Shown: positions 1 through 12,345, numbered from the stretch's first letter. The stretch is 64,000 nt of DNA from Citrus sinensis (GCF_022201045.2 NC_068563.1:3658001-3722000); one strand, 5' to 3'. A program made the numbers and translations. Notes: generated from the letters alone by a model not told the origin.

Positions 1-537
1 TTTTAGTAAAGTGCAGAGATAATAATGAGAAAGGCAGGCTGCACTACTTCAACATGATTGCTACCTAGTTTAATCCCATGGAAAAATTCTGAGATGATTC
101 CTTCAAAGAGCTAAAATATTAAGCATTAAGCCTTATCCTGACCTGTTTCCGAGAAATTATTTCAAACGACAGGAAGATTAATTGGCTACTAAAGTCTTGC
201 ACTCAATTGATGGGAAGTGAGTAATTGCATGTAATATCAAACCTTCACCCACATAATTTCCAAAATGTAGCGCATAAAGTTTCAGATAAAAGATGGAATT
301 AGGAGGTAACATAATCATTTCTACCGCAATAATAAAATATCATGCGTTAGTGGATTAAACTAGCAAAAGTCTCCACACATACCTCAGTTACATGCCCAGA
401 TATTTTGGCATGCGTTCCATCAGCGGCACTCTCTCTTTGTCTAATCTTCAAAATCGTGTTTAAAACCAGGAACATGCAGCATCATGAACAATCTGACAAA
501 AGCAAAGCATGAAAACAAAACGAAAACATTAAAATCT
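1..537. other. intergenic, no gene seen
   Basis: AT-rich sequence upstream of the tRNA-Ile gene. No open frame with coding character and no repeat structure was recognised. It could be intron or untranslated sequence of a gene lying to the left of the window. Confidence 0.5.
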
Positions 538-611
538 TGGCCCATGCAGGTCTCGAACCTGCGACCTTCGCGTTATTAGCACGACGCTCTAACCAACTGA
601 GCTAATAGGCC
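538..611 (-). tRNA. tRNA-Ile(AAU): tRNA-Ile (anticodon AAU)
   Basis: The minus strand folds as a complete cloverleaf. The acceptor stem GGCCTAT pairs with ATGGGCC and is followed by an A discriminator. The D arm (box A TAGCTCAGTTGG), the anticodon loop CTAATAA giving anticodon AAU, and the T arm with box B GGTTCGAGACC are all present. There is no intron. A TTTT run follows a few bases after the 3' end on the minus strand and would serve as the pol III terminator. It delivers isoleucine in cytosolic translation. Confidence 0.97.
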
Positions 612-1482
612 AGATGATATTCTCAGTTAAAGATTAATTTTAATTTAAGTTTGTGTTGGTAGTGAAAAATTCTCTGCAAATGGCTTATTACACGGTGACT
701 AATGCAAAGATTACATGAACCCGTTAAAGCTCGTGATCATGGATTCATTTTGATTTTGCTAGGGCCTAGGAGAAATTGTTGAGACGCTAGAAAGTAATTT
801 ATTTTGATTTTCAAGTGGATCCGTATTATGTATTGCTTTTTACATATCAAGAAACGTTTGTGAAGCTGCTGCCATTGGTTTTGGTTCGGTCCTTCAAGCT
901 CCAATAAAGGTTTTTTCTTTATGTTGCTTCCTTTATTATCTCACCTTAACATATTGAGAAGAAACTGAGGATTTTGACATTAACTCTGCATCGTTTCAAT
1001 TTTCTCATGCATTTATTTTTTCTTAGCATACAGTATATACAATAATTACACGAAAGCCATCTGTGGTTCTTTAAATAATTCGAAATGACAGATATTAGTT
1101 ATTAAATTACTGTTACACACACTTAGGGAAAAAACCTGAATGGTGTACTAGGGGGGAAAAAAAGAAAAGAACAAATATCCACTATGAGTGCAACAAAGCT
1201 AAAGCAAAAGGAGCCATAACTACACAACTTGAGAGCTATAACAACATATCAATATAATCCATCACTAAATTATGTAAAATTATAGAGCAGTCTACATATT
1301 ATTGCCTAGTTAACTGATCATTTCCTGCTTTCAGGAAATGCAGTGCCATTATCTGGGTAACTAATTCAGTGAAAGCAAAAGAAGAAATACATTTAGCTAG
1401 AGCACCATTCTAGCTAGAGCACCATTCATTCTTATATTCCTGCAGGGGGAAAAAAAAGGTGAAAATTAAAACGAAATTTAAT
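612..1482. other. intergenic, 3' flank of the LARP6 gene
   Basis: No coding region seen. The part next to 1482 should contain the 3' UTR of the minus-strand LARP6-type gene. A short direct repeat (AGCTAGAGCACCATTC) occurs twice near 1397-1430. Confidence 0.5.
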
Positions 1483-4036
1483 TCAAGGTGAACTGGGTGG
1501 TACTGGGGAGCTCAATGGCTTGCCGCGTCCCATGGTGAAGCCCCTGGTACCGTCTGGCATTCGTGGACCTTTGAACGTTTGCTTGGCGGATGCTTCATTC
1601 TGAGTTGCATTGCTTGATTGAGGAGGTGGCGTAAGCAGGCTGCGGCTGTTGTGGCTTTGAGCACGTCCACGCCCCTTCCCGCGGCCTCTAGCCCATCCCT
1701 TCTTTGAACCCCCTGAGTTTTCTTCAACCTAACAAAACAATGTAGAATTGTCACAATTTCTTTTTTATATTCTTTAAAACTAATGTGCTATATAATGTAG
1801 CAACAATGCCTCTGTACATGATCATCACATGCTCATTTTATGTTAATGATGCTTACATTGTTATTCTCAGCAACTGATTCTTGGTTGTTTGGGTGAGAGG
1901 AATCTTCAGAGGCATCAGCCTCCTCATCATCTAAAATGCCTTCAAATTCTGACTTCTTGGTCTTGAGAACAGATTTTGGCTGCACAGTTTTACAATGGAA
2001 GCTCTCGAATTCTATAGAGCATTGGCACAAACATAAAAGAAATGAAAAGAACATGCTTCCACATACCGAGCATCTGAGCAGCACCCTTACTCGAAGCCCT
2101 TTCCTCCAGTTTCTTTCATCATTTAACTTTTCAACCTGGTGGTCATGAATCAAACTCTCAGCAATGCTGCATTAATATGAAGGAATATGAAATAGAAACA
2201 AGCTACATACATCGAAGGATCTTAGCTTTAACATACCGCTTTCTCAGCGATATCAGTACTCTCATACTCCACAAGTGCATGCAGCTTAAGAAACAGGAAA
2301 CAATGAGATTACAATAAAAGACTATCTGCAGTGATATTCATGCTTAAGCAATTTAATCCATTCACCATACCTTGTTGCTCACAAAGAAATCACTCTTAGC
2401 ACGAGATGAATTAGATTCAGGCGGATGGCATATTCGGATAGTTTTCACACTGTTGGTGATTAAAAAAGAAAAATGTAACTGTTTCAACAACAACAATCTT
2501 GACATGTCAAATACTAGGAAGAGAAATTGATAAGAAGGTATAAATCCAAACCTTCCCACTACACCAAATATTTTCTCCAAGTTTTGATGAGAGTGATCCT
2601 CAGGTAAATTCTCTGCTACAACAGTGCAAGACTACAAGGCAGATAAAAATCATATTACCACCAAATAAATTTTCAAAAAGTACTTGAGGATCAACAATGT
2701 AATGAGAAAGGTTCCAATTTATTTACCTGTAATTCCTCTCTTTCTTTATCAGTGAAAGGGTGTTTACGCCTAACCTTCTTGCCATCATTGCTTACAATCT
2801 TTCAAGGCAGTTCGAAAGAATAAGGGCGTGCATATTTATAGAATGAACTGAGATAAAATTAAGCAATGGATTGTGAAAATTAACCCCCCAAAATAAAGGA
2901 CTTACAAGCTTTGAAGAGGACCGGAGTGCTTGAGCAAGCAAATGGTTGCTACCAACAAGAGACTTAATTTTCTTCATGGAACCGATAACAGATAAGGGGA
3001 CTATTGCAGGGTAAAATATAATGAATCAATATAATTTCAATTGGAATTATAAGAAACAACAACCTAAAATATAATATTATTATCCTTACCAAAACCTTCG
3101 GGATCTTTATTCATATGCTTTGACAAAGTTTCATTTGCAAGAAGACTCATGTCACTGAACTGATATTCCACCTGTTTTTTGTACACAATGTAACAGATCA
3201 GAACCATACGAATGTACTAAATTTTCCTAATATGCTCTGAAAAAAATTATACACACTGAGATGAAGAGATTGCCTCGATTGTTAGAATTTAGAATTTCAT
3301 CAAATATGCCCAACTAGTTGTTGGAACAACATATGTACAAAAGTACATATATCTAACAAGATTCAAATTTTCACACATTAATACCACTCTCGAGTATCAA
3401 AAGAATAAGAATTAATCCATAGCTTTCTATGAATCTAATATGATCAGATAGAGCTAGAGCATGAACGCGGCCAATTCTAACATTATCAACGTTTATATAC
3501 ATATCTTGATGTATAAAATCTAATGGCAATTCAGTTCTCTCGCTACCGTGAGCAGGGTTTGAAACATAGACCATTTGTACCAGACCAAGAGACCTTACCG
3601 GTTAAGCTAACTACCATCGACAAAAACATAAAATTTAATATCAAAAGGGGCTAACCTGTTTGATGATCTTTGCCCTAAGATCATCAGTGAGGACATTCTT
3701 GGAGGTATTACTGGGCATTGCGACGCTAGGGCTTGAGATCACATACACAGGTTCTTGATCGCCAACAAAGATCCAATCAGCAGACCCAGTAGCCGTACCA
3801 CCAATGTACTGAAAACAAGGATAGTAGTACCCGGAAATAGGCATCTGAGTATGTGATCTTGGCACAAATTCAGGTGCCTGCACATTGAATTTGAAAGGCG
3901 CACTAGCACTGCTGCTACTGGTACTAATATTTCCATTATTATTATTTGATGTTGTGTTGTTGTTGATTTTCATTATCTCTTTCTCTTGATTATTAACAAT
4001 GTCTTCTTCAATCTTCTCAGCATGTGCTTGTGCCAT
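1483..4036 (-). CDS. LARP6: La-related protein 6 (LARP6b/c-type), RNA-binding
   Basis: Ten coding exons on the minus strand join in frame to 424 aa: 3656-4036, 3090-3171, 2906-3000, 2727-2798, 2552-2631, 2371-2449, 2237-2284, 2067-2135, 1857-1979, 1483-1728. In order: a low-complexity Asn/Ser N-terminus; a PAM2-like motif at residues about 48-61 (FNVQAPEFVPR), which binds the MLLE domain of poly(A)-binding protein; a La motif from about 115 (LTDDLRAKIIKQVEYQFSD) to about 205; an RRM from about 211 to 302 (VVAENLP, IFGVVGSVKTIRI); a basic RGRGKGRGR tract; and a SUZ-C motif (GPRMPDGTRGFTMGRGKP) near the C-terminus. LaM-RRM plus SUZ-C defines LARP6, and the PAM2 motif points to the plant 6b/6c branch rather than 6a. 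LARP6 proteins bind mRNA and act in translation or mRNA storage. The start is the first Met of exon 1. All junctions are GT-AG. Intron 1 carries a SINE-like insertion. Confidence 0.93.
3371..3620 (-). mobile_element. tRNA-derived SINE-like insertion in LARP6 intron 1
   Basis: Read on the minus strand, the 5' end contains a pol III box A (TAGCTTAACCGG, 3598-3609) and, about 45 bases on, a box B-like GTTTCAAACCC (3555-3565). This internal-promoter arrangement is that of tRNA-derived plant SINEs. The element lies wholly inside the first LARP6 intron in the same orientation as the gene. The 3' end and target duplication were not resolved, so the left boundary is approximate. It is not a functional tRNA because the cloverleaf is not complete. 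Confidence 0.55.
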
Positions 4037-4609
4037 TAGTATTTTTGTTTCTTGTTTTGTTTGGTGCCTTTTTCTTTTTTTTTTTCTTCCCGTTTTCCCT
4101 TTTGCTTTCTTTGTGTGTTTTGTGACTTATGTTTTTGTTGTGTGTGCTTTGAATATTTTTCTTTTTGTTTTTAATTTTTTTTTCTCTCTCTTGCTCTCCT
4201 GAAGTTTAGTAACTGAAAATTTCATAGTGAATCCACATTTGGCGCCCAAATATGGGCAATAAAGGAGACAGTTGACCGTTGCTTCCATGTGGGTTTGACC
4301 AAAATTTTTTAAAGGTTTGTATTTTGCCAATAGGTTTTGACCCGTGAGGGTAATTTCGTCATTCTATTATATGTTTCAGTGGGAATTGTTAACCACCATG
4401 CAAGTGAATAGTGATGGGCTTTTATCTTTCCTGATTTTCTTGCACTAAATAAATCTTTTATTTAAACAAACATTGTGAAACAAGTTTAATAGATATCCTA
4501 AATAGTAGTTTTCCTTCAAAAAAATTAAAATCAAACGGTTTTTGTTTTTTTTTTCAATCAAAGGGTATACTAACTAACTGAGTGCTATTCAAAAATTTGA
4601 AGAAGAAAG
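4037..4609. other. upstream region of LARP6; no other gene
   Basis: Promoter and 5' UTR side of the minus-strand LARP6-type gene, with a strong T-rich tract on the plus strand (4060-4200), which is A-rich on the sense strand. No convincing TATA element was singled out. Open frames here are products of low complexity. Confidence 0.4.
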
Positions 4610-5397
4610 TAGGGGTGGGTATCGGTTTGATTTTGGGATAAACTTTCGATTTCGGTTTAGTTCAGATCCGAAATTTAAAAAAAATCAATTAGTCTTTAAG
4701 GAAAATAAAAATCGAAGCAGAACCAATAATTCGGTTCCATTCAGTTTCGATTTGATTATTAGTTTTTTATTTTTCGATAACGGTTTGCTTAACAGTTCAG
4801 ATTAACAAATTGGTTTTTCGGTTCAGCTTAAGTTGCACACAAGACCTACTATAATCAATGTATAATAAAAATATATAAAATAATTTACAAATTTGTATTT
4901 GCCCAAAAAAAATTGCAAGAAGTTTGGACTAAAATGAAGAATGTTTAGAATTATTGAAGTTTGGACTAACATGAAGAATGTTTAGAATTATTGTCACTTT
5001 TTTAATATCAAAACTTTTAGACCAAAATGTAAATAAAATAAAATAAATTTCTGCGTCATAATAGTTTTTATCAAAACTTTAGGGATCATAATGATATTTT
5101 TTCCTATTGACTTTCGGTCAAGGACCCTTTTGTAAAGTTTGCTAAAAGTATGAGGTCATAATAGAATTTCTGTATGCAAACATTTCCTAAACATTGTGTC
5201 GTACTAAAATTTTATAAAGGATATAGGTCCAAACAATATTATTGATTCGGTTCGGGTTTTGTTACCCTTGCTCCGAAAATGGTTTGGTTCAGTATTTATA
5301 CATTTGGTTTTTTTAGTTTTAAAAAACCGAACCGAAAGTAAGAAAAACCAAACCGAACAAAATTTTTCGGTTTTGCTTTGGGTTTTGCCTACCCCTG
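4610..5397. mobile_element. non-autonomous hAT-like DNA transposon with TSD
   Basis: The ends are imperfect terminal inverted repeats: TAGGGGTGGGTATCGG on the left, and CAGGGGTAGGCAAAAC read inward from the right. They are flanked by an 8-bp target duplication, GAAGAAAG (4602-4609) and GAAGAAAC (5398-5405), matching at 7 of 8 positions. Eight-base duplications and (C/T)AGGGGTGG-type ends are characteristic of hAT elements. The 788-bp interior is rich in CGGTTT/AAACCG motifs and has no transposase frame, so it must depend on transposase supplied elsewhere. Confidence 0.75.
4921..4994. repeat. 37-bp tandem duplication inside the hAT-like element
   Basis: Two head-to-tail copies (4921-4957 and 4958-4994) beginning AGTTTGGACTAA and differing at about two positions. 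The low divergence suggests a duplication later than the insertion of the element. Confidence 0.85.
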
Positions 5398-6052
5398 GAA
5401 GAAACAAAAGTGGATTCTAAAGAGAATCTGTCAAATACAAATTTTTGGATAACACTCAAATAATTTAGTGAGTGTTATTCATTTAGAGAGTGTTTGTTTT
5501 TTAATTGAATGACTTAAAGTTAATTGACTTAATTAATTAAGTTTTTATATGTGTTTGTTTTTATAACTTAACGAGACTTTTCAGATAATTTTAACTTAAT
5601 AAAATAAGTTAATTTTTGACTTCTTGTTGAGTAGAGAAATCTGAATTAGCCAACTAATTTTAATTGTAAAACATGTTCATATTTTATTATTTATTTTTTA
5701 TATTTATCCCAAAACACACCTATATATGTTTACCCACCACTAATCTCAACTTTATTTTTTTCTTAACCATAATGGAATCCCTCCTCACTTTGCTTCTCTC
5801 ATCAAGTTCTTGAATCTCCCATTATCAATAATCAAAGGTATTATTCTTAAGCTTTTTATGTAATTATATAATCTATTTTTATAATAAAAAAATTATTGAA
5901 CATGGTTTTGCTTATATATGATAAAATATTATGGTATTTATGTTATTTGATGCGGCATGTGTGTATACAAATTTAATAAGGATACAAATGTAAAATTCAT
6001 GTTTTTAGTTTTTGAAGTTAAAAAAACAAAGTACTTAATGCTTATTTTCATA

Positions 6053-6075
6053 GAAAGAGAGAGAGAGAGAGAGAG

Positions 6076-6106
<31 letters not shown>

Positions 6107-6119
6107 ATTATATATATAA
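6053..6119. repeat. compound microsatellite (GA)n(CA)n(TA)n
   Basis: A run of GA, then CA, then TA dinucleotides in direct succession. It should be length-polymorphic. It creates a meaningless ERERER/THTHTH reading frame. Confidence 0.95.
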
Positions 6120-6180
6120 TTCAAATTCACATATTTAGGTCTATTCAGACTTTAAATGAAAAAAACAAATGTCACCTTAG

Positions 6181-6629
6181 TGTCACAGGCCGCTCAAATT
6201 TGCCACCAACGGAGGCTCAATTGGCGCGCACAGGTACGCTAAGTAAAAGACCGGCCAAAGGTGGAGTGCGCTAAGCAACAGGGCATAAAACTTTCTAGAC
6301 CTAGGCAATTTGTGCAAGTTGTGCAAGTGGCATAAAACTTTCTAGACCTAGGCAAGCCACTCTATAAAATAGGGTATGGCACCCACCATTTTGCTCAACA
6401 CCACACCATGCACTAAGCAACTCAAGCATCCTTGTCAAGCTTTCTTGTATTCTCTCTTGTGAGTAATAAAATTCTCTTTAACCATATTACTTTTTCGTCT
6501 TTCTAGCTTACTCCCAAGCATTATTCCTTAGTTAGCTTGAGAAGTTCAATAGGCTTACTTAACAACTATTTTGCTAAAAGTTGTTTAAGTGTCGTAAGAG
6601 TTACTATGCAACAAACTCATCTTGTGACA
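6181..6629 (+). mobile_element. solo LTR of a retrotransposon, with TSD
   Basis: The element starts TGTCACAGG and ends TTGTGACA, giving 7-bp inverted ends of the TG...CA type. It is flanked by a 4-bp target duplication TTAG (6177-6180 and 6630-6633). Inside are a TATA box (CTATAAAATAGG at about 6362) and, downstream, an AATAAA-like signal (GAGTAATAAAA) as in the U3-R of an LTR. A 25-bp direct repeat (GCATAAAACTTTCTAGACC...) occurs twice upstream of the TATA box, suggestive of a duplicated enhancer. No internal retroelement sequence follows, so the most likely history is LTR-LTR recombination. The superfamily was not determined. Confidence 0.75.
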
Positions 6630-6633
6630 TTAG

Positions 6634-9600
6634 TCCATGCACCTTTTGAAGAAGTAATTTGATGGGTCAAACTGCCACTATAGATTTACCCATTAAAGCC
6701 CAACCAAAATATTAGTACTTTGAGTTGGACTATTGATACCCCTTTAATCTCCTCATAAAACTTTTTTTTTTTTACAGTTATTCTTACTTTAATTTAAAAA
6801 AGTCTAAAAATAAAACACTCTTCTATTTTTAACTTAATTTTTTTATTGTTAAAATTTAAAGTAGCATCTATTTTTTTTTCTTTTGCAATCTTATTATTAC
6901 TGTACACAAACATTTAAAAATTTATGGGTAATAAGTTTTTTAATGTCAATCATTCACGTCGATTACATATATTTTTAATAATAACTTGAAAGCAATCTAA
7001 AGTTCATAAATGTTCAATCAGTGAGAAATAGAAAAGGAACAATAAATTATTTTAAATTTGTTTAATTTAATTTTGGTTAGATAGGAAGTGACAAATTAAA
7101 AAAAAAATTGATTGATTATGCTGGTAAGTAATTTGCAAGGAAAGAAAATTAATGTGTTTAATTAGATTCATATTTATCCTTAAATGTAATTGCACACAAA
7201 GTGAGGTTTTGTAAAAACAATAAAGGGCTGCTAATAGCTTCTGGCCCAACTTTGTCTTCTTCAATTTTAAGCAAACTAGTCCCTTTTTGGGCATAGCCTC
7301 ACTTCTAAGGAAAAAAAATTAATAATAATATAATTTATATTTTTAATCACTTCAATCGCTTAATAAACTTTAAACTCAGACTACTTAAACATGAATTAAG
7401 ATACTCTCTCTATATATGGGCTCTCTTGAACTTTGAAAGTCATGTAGATTTTTTTTTTATTAAATGAAAGTGTGTGTTTAAAATGTAATTGCTTCAATAA
7501 TTTTATTAATAAACTGCGAATCACCTATATAAATTTTACTTATGCAAAGTTCCTATGTTAAAAAGGAGCCTTGATTCCTTGAACACATGCTTTGGTGTCA
7601 GCAAACTAAGGTAACCTAAAAGAAAAAAGAAAAATATCATTCGTTATTATTCTCTAGCATTTGTGGCTTTAAAATTATTGGTGTAAAATGTTTGGTAAAT
7701 ACTTATAATTTTAATTTAAAAATTAAGATGATATTATACTTTCTCTATTTTGTCAAAATATTAACTCTATAAAGGAAAAGTCATATTTTCCAAACATCAT
7801 TCAAGACGTGCAAGAAGACAGATTGGGCACAAGAGGTACTAACTCCAAACAAAGCTTGAATGTGAAAAATGATTTAAATAATTTAGACAATATAGTTTAA
7901 AATCATCATGTTGGCTCTTGCATTATCGCAATTGGCTTGTTTTTACTTGCCCTTTTTGCCAAATATACTGCTGAAAATTACCCATTTTGGTAGTTCTCTC
8001 CACTTAAAATTTTATAATCATAAGATTAAATATATACTAATAAATAAGTGGGCATACTCTATGTCTGCTGTATGGAGGAACTATGATAAGAATTGTTCTG
8101 ATTGTGGGATCATTTGTTCATATTTTATTTGCAGCCAAAGTGCTTAGCTGCAGCCTGCTGCTACAATTGGCATATATTCCATTCTCTAATCTCACATCCC
8201 AATTAAAGAACTCAAATAATTATTGCATTTAAGAATCTTTAATTGCTTACTCAACCTGAGAGATTATATAAGTTAACCCAATTTAGAAAGAAAATTTAAT
8301 GAGGGCTCCCATCATTTTCACTCACAAATCACAATTCTTTTCATCTCACCAAACAAACAAAATAATTTAATGCCATATTTAAAGGGGACCGATCAATGTG
8401 GGCTCCTCCATGATATCTTCTTGTCTATAAGATTCTCTCTATTATTTTGCCTGTGAATGTGACTTGATTGTCATGAACCCAAATAAACATTACAGTTTTT
8501 TGTGTGTACTTTAAATTTTAGTGGGATATGACTAGGGTTAGGTTAGGTAAAAGGATAATATCTGGGGATCTTCAACAAGCTTCACCAATCAAGAAGCTGT
8601 TTGTAGACCAAATTATTGGGGATCAGCACCCAGCACAGCCTCAGCTGCTTCAAAATCATGAAAACTGATAGATTCATCATGCATTTGGAATCATGCTTGT
8701 TTAACATCTCTTGACAAGGGGCCTTGGGCCACATTCACCACACATTGAGAAAACGCCCAAAAGTACTTTTAAAAAAGCCAAAACCAAATTACAAACACAT
8801 GTTAAAACATAAAGGTTTGGAATCTTTTAGGGTGTGTTTGAATAATAATTATCTTTTGTCAAAAACCCCATGGACAAAAGCATGTTCTTTCATCTATGTA
8901 GCCGTAAGAAACTGCAGTTAGGCCTAACGTCGTAATCAATTTGGGTCTGAGTTCTTTTTCCCATTTAGTCCCTCAAATTGAGACTTGCAAACCGGGAATT
9001 GTTGGTCTAAATATGGGAAAATATTCTCCACAGCTTACTCATCTACCCATCAATAAAAGATATTAAAACTAGAGAATCTCATTAAGATTTTGATTAAGAA
9101 AGAATATGATAAGTGATCACATTAAATTAAAGGCCCTTTCAATGTATTCTCTCCCACTAAAAGATAATTTTAGATCTTGTCTTGTTATCATGTACAACAA
9201 AAACACAATAATTTCTTCATGGCATGTTTCTTTCTACTCATCATTTTGGTAAATACAATAGTGGCATTACATACAGATCATACAGAATCATTCCCGTAAC
9301 AACTTATTCTGTATCTTAACATAAAAATAATTGTATGCCAGAAGGAACTCAAATGCTGATACATTTTGAACAGGTAGGATGCAGCATCATTACTGAAAGA
9401 AGATGGAGAAAAGGAAAAAAAATTGCGAAAGAGATGAAGCAGATTGGGTGAAGATATTGTCTCCTAATTTTCAAAAGTAAAAGCTGAAGTTTGGTCTTGT
9501 TCAGTCTCAGAAGAAGAAATATTCAAGGTCTAAGTGCAAGATAAGAAGAACAATGAGATCTTTTTGCAGGTTCTAGCCTAATATGTCAAGCTATTGAGAA

Positions 9601-10131
9601 CCAAAAAGGGCATCTTGATAACGAAGTACTGGTAATCGTGTTTAACAGACCTTACCCATGAACAAGCTCTGACTGGGGAGAGAAATGAAGTTCCAAGCTA
9701 TCTAAGTTAAAAAGATGGGAAGTTGACAGGCTAATTCTACCAAAATTCCAGAAATATCTGTCACCAAGGAAACAGATTAAACTCAAAAGTCAAAACCTTA
9801 AATTCATGGGAAAAATTGGAAGTTTTAAAAGCAAAGCAAACAAGGAAATTAAACAGGAAACTAGAAGCTTTATGATATAGAAATAGATGGTCTCAGTTTC
9901 TTCCACGAAAACATGAGCATTTTAGTACCCTTATACCAATTCCGAGAGTAAATAAAACTCAGATTCAATACACAAGGAAAGCTAATCCTGCAAAATTTCA
10001 CAGCCTCTCTCTTTCTCTCAAGATCCTTCTCCTTTATATATATATAGTATATAATTATTGTTATATAGTCATAAAACTTCCTCCCATGTATACTTTTATC
10101 TGCAAAATTCATGGTGGATAAACTCTATACA
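6634..10131. other. long intergenic region, no gene supported
   Basis: About 3.5 kb of AT-rich DNA. Open frames are short and unconvincing. The right end (roughly 9400-10131) is the 3' flank and probable 3' UTR of the minus-strand HHO-type gene. No transposon ends were identified. Confidence 0.5.
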
Positions 10132-12181
10132 TCATTCTTTTCCAGGTTTGTGAATATGACTTTTCCAGCTATAGCCCTCAGATTTTGCATCTTCATCATC
10201 CTCCATGCTATCACCTCCAGTAGTAGAGGTCCCTCCAGTGTTTCCAGTTAACTGGAGAGGGCCCTGAGGAGAACCAGATTGGGAACTGCTCGCCTTTGAG
10301 GAGTCACCATACTGATCTTGAGACATCCACAAACTCCCCAAAACAACTGTTGATTGGTTTGCAGGAGCAGCTGGAACAGCAGGTGACGTTCTACGAGTGT
10401 GAAGTCGGTATTTCTAGAATGACAAGAAAAATCTTTTGTCAATCTCCACAAAATTCAAATTTCATACATTACAAATAAGAGCATAGGAATTAGAAAGGAA
10501 CTTCATAGAAGTCAGTTCCTAACTTAAGCTTTTAAGGTGTTGACTTTGACATCGCTCATTCTTCCCAATAATCGAACAAGATGGAAGAACAATAGCTCAC
10601 CTGCAAATGACTCTTTACTTCATCGTTGGTCAAGCCATCAACTTGCATAAGTTCTCTAATCTGCTTTGGAGTGGCAACTGCAACCAAAATGCTCAAATAT
10701 TAGATGCTTCAAGATAAATGAATCAAAGATTAAAAGCCATCACAACTACTTAAGCCAAGGGAACCAAAGATACAACAACATTGAGAATCATGCTTGGTGT
10801 AAAGATTCATTTGTGCTGTACAATTTCTTCTAGCCAGGTCTATAAATCTACTTGAAGCATCATTGAATCAGAAAACAATTTCCAATATTTGCCAATTTAA
10901 TCTCTGGCCTAAAGGAATCGAATCCAACAACTCAACTACAAGATCATAGCAACAGTACCATACATCACAATCAAAAAATCATCTGAACCTAGAAATTTAG
11001 TTCATCACTGACCTTGTGAGCCTCCAAGTTGCTGCAAGGCACTGACAAACCGGCGGTGCAATTCTGGCGACCAGCACCTCCTCTGCTTCCTATTGGTCTG
11101 TTGCTGAGGTGGCTGTGGCCCAGTCCTCAAATTTGACTGTACATTAGGGGCCGAAGAGGAAACTGATTTACTACAACTGGTTCTTGAACCAGTAGAACCT
11201 GTATCCTCTCTAGGATTCTTCATTCCAGGAGTAACAAGAGACAACCCATGAACTGGCAACTCCTCTTTGTCATCCTTTCTTGGGAAAACTGGACAGGTCT
11301 TAAACGGCAGAAATGCCGTTGCTCCAGCCCCAGCTCCAGCCACTGCCCCAGCCCTACTTTTACAGGCCTGGAATGGATTCTCTTCTTCATTTCTCTGCCA
11401 TAAATGAAAAAAACAACCAAAGCAGAAAAACATCAAAATCAATTCTTTCAAACTCTCGCGTTTTTCATATTGTTAACTTCGTTTTAGGTTTGTACCTTAA
11501 TTTTTAAATTAAGATTTTGCTTCGAATCAAAGATGGGATCATTAGTTGGATGATTATAATCAGTGTTCCAGAGCTGAACAGAGCTCATCCAATTTTTCTT
11601 GTTATCTTTACTAGAGTCTTTTTCTTTTTTGATTGGTCTCGCATCTTCATCATCATCTTCAGAGTTGTTATTCTTCAATGGAATAAATTCTTCCAACACT
11701 GGTTGCACTTTCTTTGATGCTCTAGCACATTGCATTGACTCCTCCTTCAATACCAAAATTGCTACAAAAACAACACAGGTGTATCAGAAGAAGCTCAATT
11801 GACTTTATAAAAAAATAAAAAATAAAAAATGAATTTTTCAACAACTAAAACCAATCAAAACCATAACAAACCAAAACACATCTCTCAAAAACAATTTTTC
11901 AAAACAACCCGATTAAGGATTTGATGTTTAGAAATAAAGAAGAAAAAAAAATTGAAAGACGAACCATCGTTCAAGAGGAGCATGCAAAGAGGAAGCTCGC
12001 GTTTAAAGGCATCGATCTTTCTCAATTCATCTTCTAATCCCTTGAGAAAGGAATCAAGCTTGGAAAGTTTCTCAGAAACATTACCGATCAAAGAAACTTC
12101 CCTGAGAAAATCAGTGATCGTTTTTGGCACAAAATTTGTAGGTCTAAAATCCAAGCTCAGTTCTGGCGGAACCGAACCCAT
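10132..12181 (-). CDS. HHO: GARP/G2-like transcription factor, HHO (NIGT1) family
   Basis: Five exons on the minus strand join in frame to 407 aa: 11965-12181, 11496-11761, 11013-11394, 10601-10677, 10132-10413. The N-terminus ([14 protein letters not shown]) holds an EAR-like LSLDF repression motif and is followed by a leucine-rich amphipathic segment (about residues 35-72), the N-terminal domain typical of HHO/HRS1 proteins. An acidic/Lys-rich linker and an Ala-Gly tract come next. The single Myb-like GARP DNA-binding domain runs from about 262 to 322 ([37 protein letters not shown]). The tail is Ser/Gln-rich and acidic. The family (NIGT1/HHO, HRS1) consists of nuclear repressors induced by nitrate that regulate nitrogen and phosphate starvation genes. 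HHO2/3-type is likely, but the exact orthologue is not settled. Confidence 0.93.
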
Positions 12182-12336
12182 TTCTCAAAACTCAAAACTC
12201 AAAACTTTTCTCTTATCCCTTTCCTTAGAAATCTGATTTTGTTTCTCCTATTGTATGTATATGTAGGTTTGTCTGATAATGGATGCTGCAGCTGAGGAAG
12301 AAAATAGGAGAGAATAAGAAATGGGGAGATCTCTGT

Positions 12337-12345
12337 GTATATATA
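12337..12345 (-). promoter_or_regulatory. candidate TATA box of the HHO gene
   Basis: TATATATAC on the minus strand lies about 155 bases upstream of the HHO start codon, which would give a 5' UTR of roughly 125 bases. Other TA-rich runs nearby make the assignment tentative. Confidence 0.35.

Noticed and set aside
5957-6274. 105-codon frame with ERERER and THTHTH runs
   Set aside because: It is the translation of a GA/CA/TA microsatellite running into the solo LTR.
9380-9410. GCAGCATCAT segment resembling part of miR172*
   Set aside because: Only about ten bases match, and no complementary arm forming a miRNA precursor hairpin was found nearby.
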